From CAZVJA01 sp964626885 (lineage in GTDB: Bacteria > Planctomycetota > Planctomycetia > Planctomycetales > Planctomycetaceae): 8,641 nucleotides of DNA. A model generated the notes under the pieces. The model saw nothing but the letters and a program-made list of their open reading frames with translations. It ran no database searches and had not been told where the DNA came from. The stretch covers positions 1 through 8,641 of the forward strand of contig CAZVJA010000217.1 in assembly GCA_964626885.1 (NCBI GenBank), in the 5' to 3' direction. Below are positions 4,866 to 8,641 of this stretch, in pieces (position 1 is the stretch's first letter; every line of letters begins with the position of its first letter). The position numbers were made by a program, and so were the translations under genes.

Positions 4866-6712
4866 TCACTTCCCCTTCTGTTCAATCTTCGCCCAGGTGT
4901 CGCGGAGTTGCACCGTGCGGTTGAAGACCGGCTTCGAGGGTGACGAGTCGCGCGAGTCGACGCAGAAATAGCCGAGCCGTTCGAACTGGAACCGGTCTCC
5001 CGGCGCCGCCGTCGCCAAGCTCGGCTCCAGCTTGCAGCCGGTGAGCACTTCCAGCGACTTCGGGTTCAGGTTCGACTTGTAATCCTCCCCTGCCGGGACG
5101 TCNNNNNNNNNNNNNNNNNNNNNNNNNNNNNNNNNNNNNNNNNNNNNNNNNNNNNNNNNNNNNNNNNNNNNNNNNNNNNNNNNNNNNNNNNNNNNNNNNN
5201 NNCTTCCAGCGACTTCGGGTTCAGGTTCGACTTGTAATCCTCCCCTGCCGGGACGTCTTCGGGATCTTCCTTCATGAAGAGGTGGTCGTAGAGACGCACC
5301 TCGGCGTCGATGGCCCGTGCGGCCGAGACCCAGTGAATTGTCGATTTCACCTTTCGCCCATCAGGCGCCGAGCCGCCGCGCGTCGCCGGATCGTAGGTGC
5401 AGCGCAGCTCGACGATGTTCCCCGCCTCGTCCTTGACCACACTTTCGCACTTCAGGAAGTACGCGTAGCGGAGCCGCACTTCGCGGCCGGGAGCGAGACG
5501 GAAGAACTGCTTGGGAGGGTCTTCACGGAAGTCATCCTGCTCGATGTAGAGCACCCGCGAGAACGGAACTTTTCGCGTTCCCATCGCAGGATCTTCCGGG
5601 TTGTTGACGGCGTCGAGCTCCTCGACCTGGTCCTCGGGATAATTCTCGATGACGACCCGCAGCGGGTTCAACACGGCCATTACCCGGGCGGCGCGCTTGT
5701 TGAGATCCTCGCGAATCGCATTCTCGAGCACCACCAGATCGGTGAGGCTGTTGTACTTCGTGACGCCGATCGTCTCGCAGAAATTGCGGATCGATTCCGG
5801 TGTGTACCCCCGACGGCGAAGGCCGCAGATGGTCGGCATGCGAGGATCATCCCAGCCGCTGACACGATCTTCCTCGACCAGTTCCAGCAGCTTTCGCTTG
5901 CTCATCACGGTGTAGGTGAGGTTGAGCCGGGCGAATTCGATCTGCTGCGGGTGGTAGATGTTGAGGGCATCGAGGCACCAGTCGTACAGCGGACGGTGAA
6001 TCTCGAATTCGAGCGTGCAGATCGAGTGCGTCACTTTCTCAATGGAATCGGACTGCCCATGGGCATAGTCGTACATCGGGTAGAGGCACCACTTGTCGCC
6101 GGTACGATGATGTTCGGCGTGCAGAATGCGGTAGAGCACCGGGTCGCGCATGATGAGGTTTTCGGCCGCCATGTCGATCTTCGCCCGCAGCACGTGCGTG
6201 CCGTCGGGGAACTCTCCCGCTTTCATCCGTTCGAAAAGATCGAGATTCTCCTCGACCGACCGATCGCGATACGGGCTGTTCTTCCCCGGCTGAGTGAGCG
6301 TGCCGCGGTACTCGCGGATTTGATCGGCGGAGAGGCTGCACACATAGGCCTTACCCTCCCGGATGAGCTGCAGCGCCCACTGGTAGAGCTGCTCGAAATA
6401 ATCGGAGGCGTAGTACTCCCGGTCGTCCCAGCTGAAGCCGAGCCAGCGGACATCTTCCTTGATCGAATCGACGTACTCGACATCTTCCTTGGTGGGGTTG
6501 GTGTCGTCGAAGCGGAGGTTGCAGGTGCCGCCGAACTGCAGGGCGATGCCGAAGTTGAGGCAGATCGACTTCGCGTGGCCGATGTGCAGGTAGCCGTTTG
6601 GCTCGGGGGGGAACCGAGTAACGACGCGGCCGCCGTACTTGTTGGTTTTGAGATCCTCGGCGACGATGCTCCGCACGAAGTCGAGGGGGGTGGTCGGGTC
6701 TGCTGTACTCAT
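4866..6712 (-). CDS. glnS: glutaminyl-tRNA synthetase, interrupted only by an assembly gap
   Basis: This class I enzyme charges tRNA-Gln with glutamine in the cytosol. Residues 34-46 read FPPEPNGYLHIGH, with HIGH at 43-46, and the KMSKS-type loop is VMSKRK at 269-274. The catalytic core includes LRFDDTNP (66-73) and YDYAHGQSDSIE (214-225), followed by the two beta-barrel anticodon-binding domains. Between residues about 485 and 504 the sequence meets 100 Ns flanked by two identical 55-bp copies (5048-5102, 5203-5257). Collapsing Ns and one copy restores one frame of 563 residues that ends with QFERLGYFC, KPVFNRTV and LRDTWAK. This matches the GlnRS C-terminus (E. coli has 554 residues). Read literally, the 155 extra bases shift the frame and end the protein early. 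A GGAG (6721-6724) sits eight bases before the ATG. gltX lies upstream in the same direction, 255 bp away. The gene is intact in my view. Confidence 0.97.
5048..5102. repeat. 55-bp overlap copy, left of the gap
   Basis: Identical to 5203-5257 in direct orientation and abutting the N run. It encodes the same glnS residues as the right copy, so it is best read as the end of one contig rather than a genomic duplication. Confidence 0.95.
5103..5202. other. assembly gap of exactly 100 N
   Basis: A run of 100 Ns, the usual placeholder for a scaffold gap of unknown size. The identical 55-bp flanks indicate that the real gap is negative, meaning the contigs overlap. Confidence 0.98.
5203..5257. repeat. 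55-bp overlap copy, right of the gap
   Basis: Second identical copy of 5048-5102. Joined to 5047 it gives the uninterrupted glnS frame. Confidence 0.95.
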
Positions 6713-6817
6713 TCTTGAGGCTCCGGCTTAATTCGGGTGCCAAATCTACGGTTCGGCGTGGCGGTGTAATTGATCCACTTGGCGTGCATGCCCCCGATAT
6801 AGTTATCTTCGATTTCC

Positions 6818-6887
6818 GTGTGGCACTGGCTCTGCCAGTGTTTTGGGTTACCTTGACGCGTTCGCACTGGCGAAGCCAGTGGCACAC
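6818..6887. repeat. paired-hairpin palindromic repeat in the gltX-glnS spacer
   Basis: Two perfect hairpins, each with a 7-bp CACTGGC/GCCAGTG stem, lie at 6824-6840 (loop TCT) and 6865-6881 (loop GAA). The outer sequences 6818-6830 and 6875-6887 are also reverse complements with one mismatch, so the whole 70 bp is a near-palindrome. No T run follows on either strand, which argues against an intrinsic terminator. This looks like a REP-type interspersed element. It lies in the leader of glnS if glnS is transcribed from gltX. Confidence 0.75.
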
Positions 6888-6967
6888 GCTGTTGGTCATT
6901 TCACCCAACGTATCGAGCGTTTCTAAATCGGAACCGGTGGCAACGCAAGGGAAGCGGGGTGCAGCAC

Positions 6968-8527
6968 TCAGACCCGGGCAATCGCCCGATCAATGCGGGC
7001 CAGGCACCGCTCCCGGCCGAGCAGATCCAGTGCGTCGTACAACCCCGGCCCGGTCGCTTTCCCCGTCACCGCCACCCGTACGGCGTGGACGATCTCGCCG
7101 ATCTTAATCCCCTCCGCCTCGACGAATGCCCGCATCCGTCCTTCCAGACTGGCGGCGTCGAACGGCTCGCAGTCCACCAGGAGCGCGCGGAATCGTTTTA
7201 ACACTTCGACCGCGTCACCGGCACGAACCCGCTTCTCGAACGCCTTTTCGTCGTAGGTCAGGGCGTCGTCGGCCACGAAGAATTCCGGGTAGTCGAGAAT
7301 GTCGCTGAAGAGTTTCAGCCGGTCGCCGACTGCCGTGATCAGACGCCCCACAAAGGTTCGCGTCGCCGGATCGGGATTCTCGGGAATGATCTTCGCCTTG
7401 ATTAGATATGGCAGGCAGCCTTCGAGCTTTTTCTCAGGCGTCAGTTGGTTCATCCAGTAAGCCTGGAAGCTGAATAGCTTGTCGGGGTCGAGCCCGGCGG
7501 GGTTCTTCACCACTCGCTCGAGCGTGAAATTCTCGATGATGGTGTCGAGCGACATGAACTCGGTTTTGTCGTCGAGCGACCAGCCGAGCCGGGCGAGCGC
7601 GTTGAGCACCCCCTCGGGCAGGTAGCCGATCTTCTCGTAATACTCGACCATCACGGGATTAAGTGTTTCTGAACTGCCGAGGCCGATCTGCGGGAAGACC
7701 TGGTCGGCGGCGTCGAACATCTTGCGGAATTTCGGGTTCTCACGGTACTTGCTGATGTCGCGTTTGCTGAGCTTCTTCGTTGTTCCCGGCGCGGTGACGA
7801 ACGGAATGTGGGCGAAGACCGGCAGCGGGTTGCCGAGCGCTTCGTGCAACAGCACCTGCACCGGCGTGTTCGAAAGATGTTCTTCCGCCCGGATGACGTG
7901 CGTGATCTGGAACGCGGCGTCATCGACGACGGTGGCGAAGTTGTACAGCGGCGAACCGTCGGAGCGGACGATCACCGGATCGGGCATCAGCGAGGTGTTC
8001 CACTCGACATGCTCCCGCACCACATCGTCGATGGCGATTGTCCGGCCGCGCGGCACCAGAAACCGCACAACCCACGGCTTCCCCTCCGCCATGTACTGCT
8101 CGACCTGTGCCGGGCTGAGTTCCAGCGAGACCCTGCTGCTGAGGTAGGTTCGCTTCTCTCGGTCGGCGGTTTCCCGCTGTTGTTTGATTTCTTCGGCGGT
8201 TTCGAAGTCGCGATACGCCTTCCCCTCGGCCAGCAGTCGATCGACCGCCGCTTTGTAGATCGGGTTTCGCTGCGACTGGAAGTACGGTGCGTGCGGTCCT
8301 CCGACTTCAACTCCTTCATCCCAGTCGAGCCCCAGCCAGCGAAACGCGCTCAAGATCGGAACGAGTGCTTCTTCGATGTTCCGCTGACGGTCGGTGTCGT
8401 CAATTCGGAGGATGAACTGCCCGCCGTTATGCCGAGCCCAGAGCCAGTTGAAGAGCGCCGTGCGCATGCCGCCGATGTGCATGTAGCCGGTTGGGCTGGG
8501 GGCGAAGCGGGTACGGACGACGGTCAT
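6968..8527 (-). CDS. gltX: glutamyl-tRNA synthetase
   Basis: This class I enzyme attaches glutamate to tRNA-Glu, feeding translation and possibly tetrapyrrole synthesis. The 519-residue product has RFAPSPTGYMHIGG (7-20), with HIGG as the HIGH-type motif, LRIDDTD (40-46), and KLSKR (252-256) as the KMSKS-type motif. Conserved active-site stretches include SPLYNFATVVDD (192-203) and IRAEEHLSNTP (212-222). The C-terminal alpha-helical anticodon-binding domain is complete, and a length of 519 is slightly above usual. The extra length is an insertion of roughly 30 residues between KLSKR and YLPEGVLNALARLGWS (about 262-295). No zinc-binding Cys cluster is present near residues 100-125. The ATG at 8525-8527 lacks a clear Shine-Dalgarno, but the HIGH motif starts at its normal distance. 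glnS follows in the same direction. Discriminating versus non-discriminating specificity cannot be read from the sequence, but an intact GlnRS next door makes a discriminating enzyme plausible. Confidence 0.97.
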   Translation of the reverse strand: MTVVRTRFAPSPTGYMHIGGMRTALFNWLWARHNGGQFILRIDDTDRQRNIEEALVPILSAFRWLGLDWDEGVEVGGPHAPYFQSQRNPIYKAAVDRLLAEGKAYRDFETAEEIKQQRETADREKRTYLSSRVSLELSPAQVEQYMAEGKPWVVRFLVPRGRTIAIDDVVREHVEWNTSLMPDPVIVRSDGSPLYNFATVVDDAAFQITHVIRAEEHLSNTPVQVLLHEALGNPLPVFAHIPFVTAPGTTKKLSKRDISKYRENPKFRKMFDAADQVFPQIGLGSSETLNPVMVEYYEKIGYLPEGVLNALARLGWSLDDKTEFMSLDTIIENFTLERVVKNPAGLDPDKLFSFQAYWMNQLTPEKKLEGCLPYLIKAKIIPENPDPATRTFVGRLITAVGDRLKLFSDILDYPEFFVADDALTYDEKAFEKRVRAGDAVEVLKRFRALLVDCEPFDAASLEGRMRAFVEAEGIKIGEIVHAVRVAVTGKATGPGLYDALDLLGRERCLARIDRAIARV

Positions 8528-8566
8528 GGGGGGCTCGCGACAAAGGCCGGGTTACACGCGTGTCGG

Positions 8567-8594
8567 GTGGCACTGGAGGCTCGTCCGCCGGTGC
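8567..8594. repeat. degenerate hairpin sharing a word with the 6818-6887 repeat
   Basis: GTGGCACTGG (8567-8576) is identical to 6820-6829. GCACTGG (8570-8576) can pair with CCGGTGC (8588-8594) with one G-T wobble across an 11-base loop. It lies in the 5' flank of gltX and may be a decayed relative of the spacer repeat. Confidence 0.4.
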
Positions 8595-8641
8595 GAATGC
8601 GAGTAACGGCTTGATGTTTACGCACAACAGGTACGGCTCGG

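Noticed and set aside
4866..5048. Separate 60-residue gene downstream of glnS
   Set aside because: Its sequence is the standard GlnRS C-terminus. It is separated from the rest only by the assembly gap and duplicated overlap.
5048..5257. True tandem duplication or short-repeat insertion inside glnS
   Set aside because: The copies abut a placeholder of exactly 100 Ns, and keeping both breaks the frame of an essential-type gene. Contig overlap explains everything.
5282..6718. 478-codon open frame on the plus strand opposite glnS
   Set aside because: It is exactly antisense to GlnRS coding sequence with clear HIGH and MSKRK motifs. Long antisense frames are expected at this GC content, and the translation matches no family.
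7808..8614. 268-codon plus-strand frame opposite gltX
   Set aside because: It is a shadow of GltX and has no recognisable domain or ribosome-binding site.

Overview
This 8.6-kb window most likely comes from a planctomycete (Planctomycetota). That placement is an inference. It rests on moderately high GC content, several short palindromic interspersed repeats of a style I associate with planctomycete genomes, a secreted Val/Thr/Tyr/Pro-periodic, Cys-containing protein resembling planctomycete surface proteins, and a GluRS variant carrying an insertion after its KLSKR motif. No 16S rRNA or other definitive marker is present.

Layout, left to right. The window opens inside a plus-strand tRNA-Thr(CGT) (1-42). 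A minus-strand small protein with a DUF488-like Cys/His signature follows (284-676). Its reading frame looks coding on both sides of the called ORF: upstream of its ATG without any start codon, and downstream of its stop. Two co-directional plus-strand genes come next: a tandem ACT-domain protein (927-1547) and a PFL-like UPF0210/DUF711 protein (1720-3114). They are separated by about 170 bp that is largely one palindromic repeat. A plus-strand gene for a secreted, low-complexity, Cys-containing protein (3342-4382) ends before a strong intrinsic terminator (4528-4561). The 483-bp gene-free stretch 4383-4865 holds that terminator, a MITE-like inverted repeat of about 250 bp (4577-4828), and an 18-bp copy of the repeat seen between the ACT and PFL-like genes. 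The right half is minus strand: gltX (6968-8527) upstream and glnS (4866-6712) downstream, with a hairpin repeat between them.

The key technical point is that glnS is interrupted by 100 Ns (5103-5202) flanked by two identical 55-bp copies of the same glnS sequence. This is what an unmerged contig overlap looks like. Removing the Ns and one copy restores a continuous 563-residue GlnRS with a canonical C-terminus, so the gene should be treated as intact.

Functionally, gltX and glnS supply direct charging of Glu and Gln tRNAs. The ACT/PFL-like pair is a neighbourhood conserved in diverse bacteria whose biochemical role is, to my knowledge, undefined. It is the best candidate here for an undescribed system. 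I see no CRISPR array, defence system, phage or transposase gene in the window.
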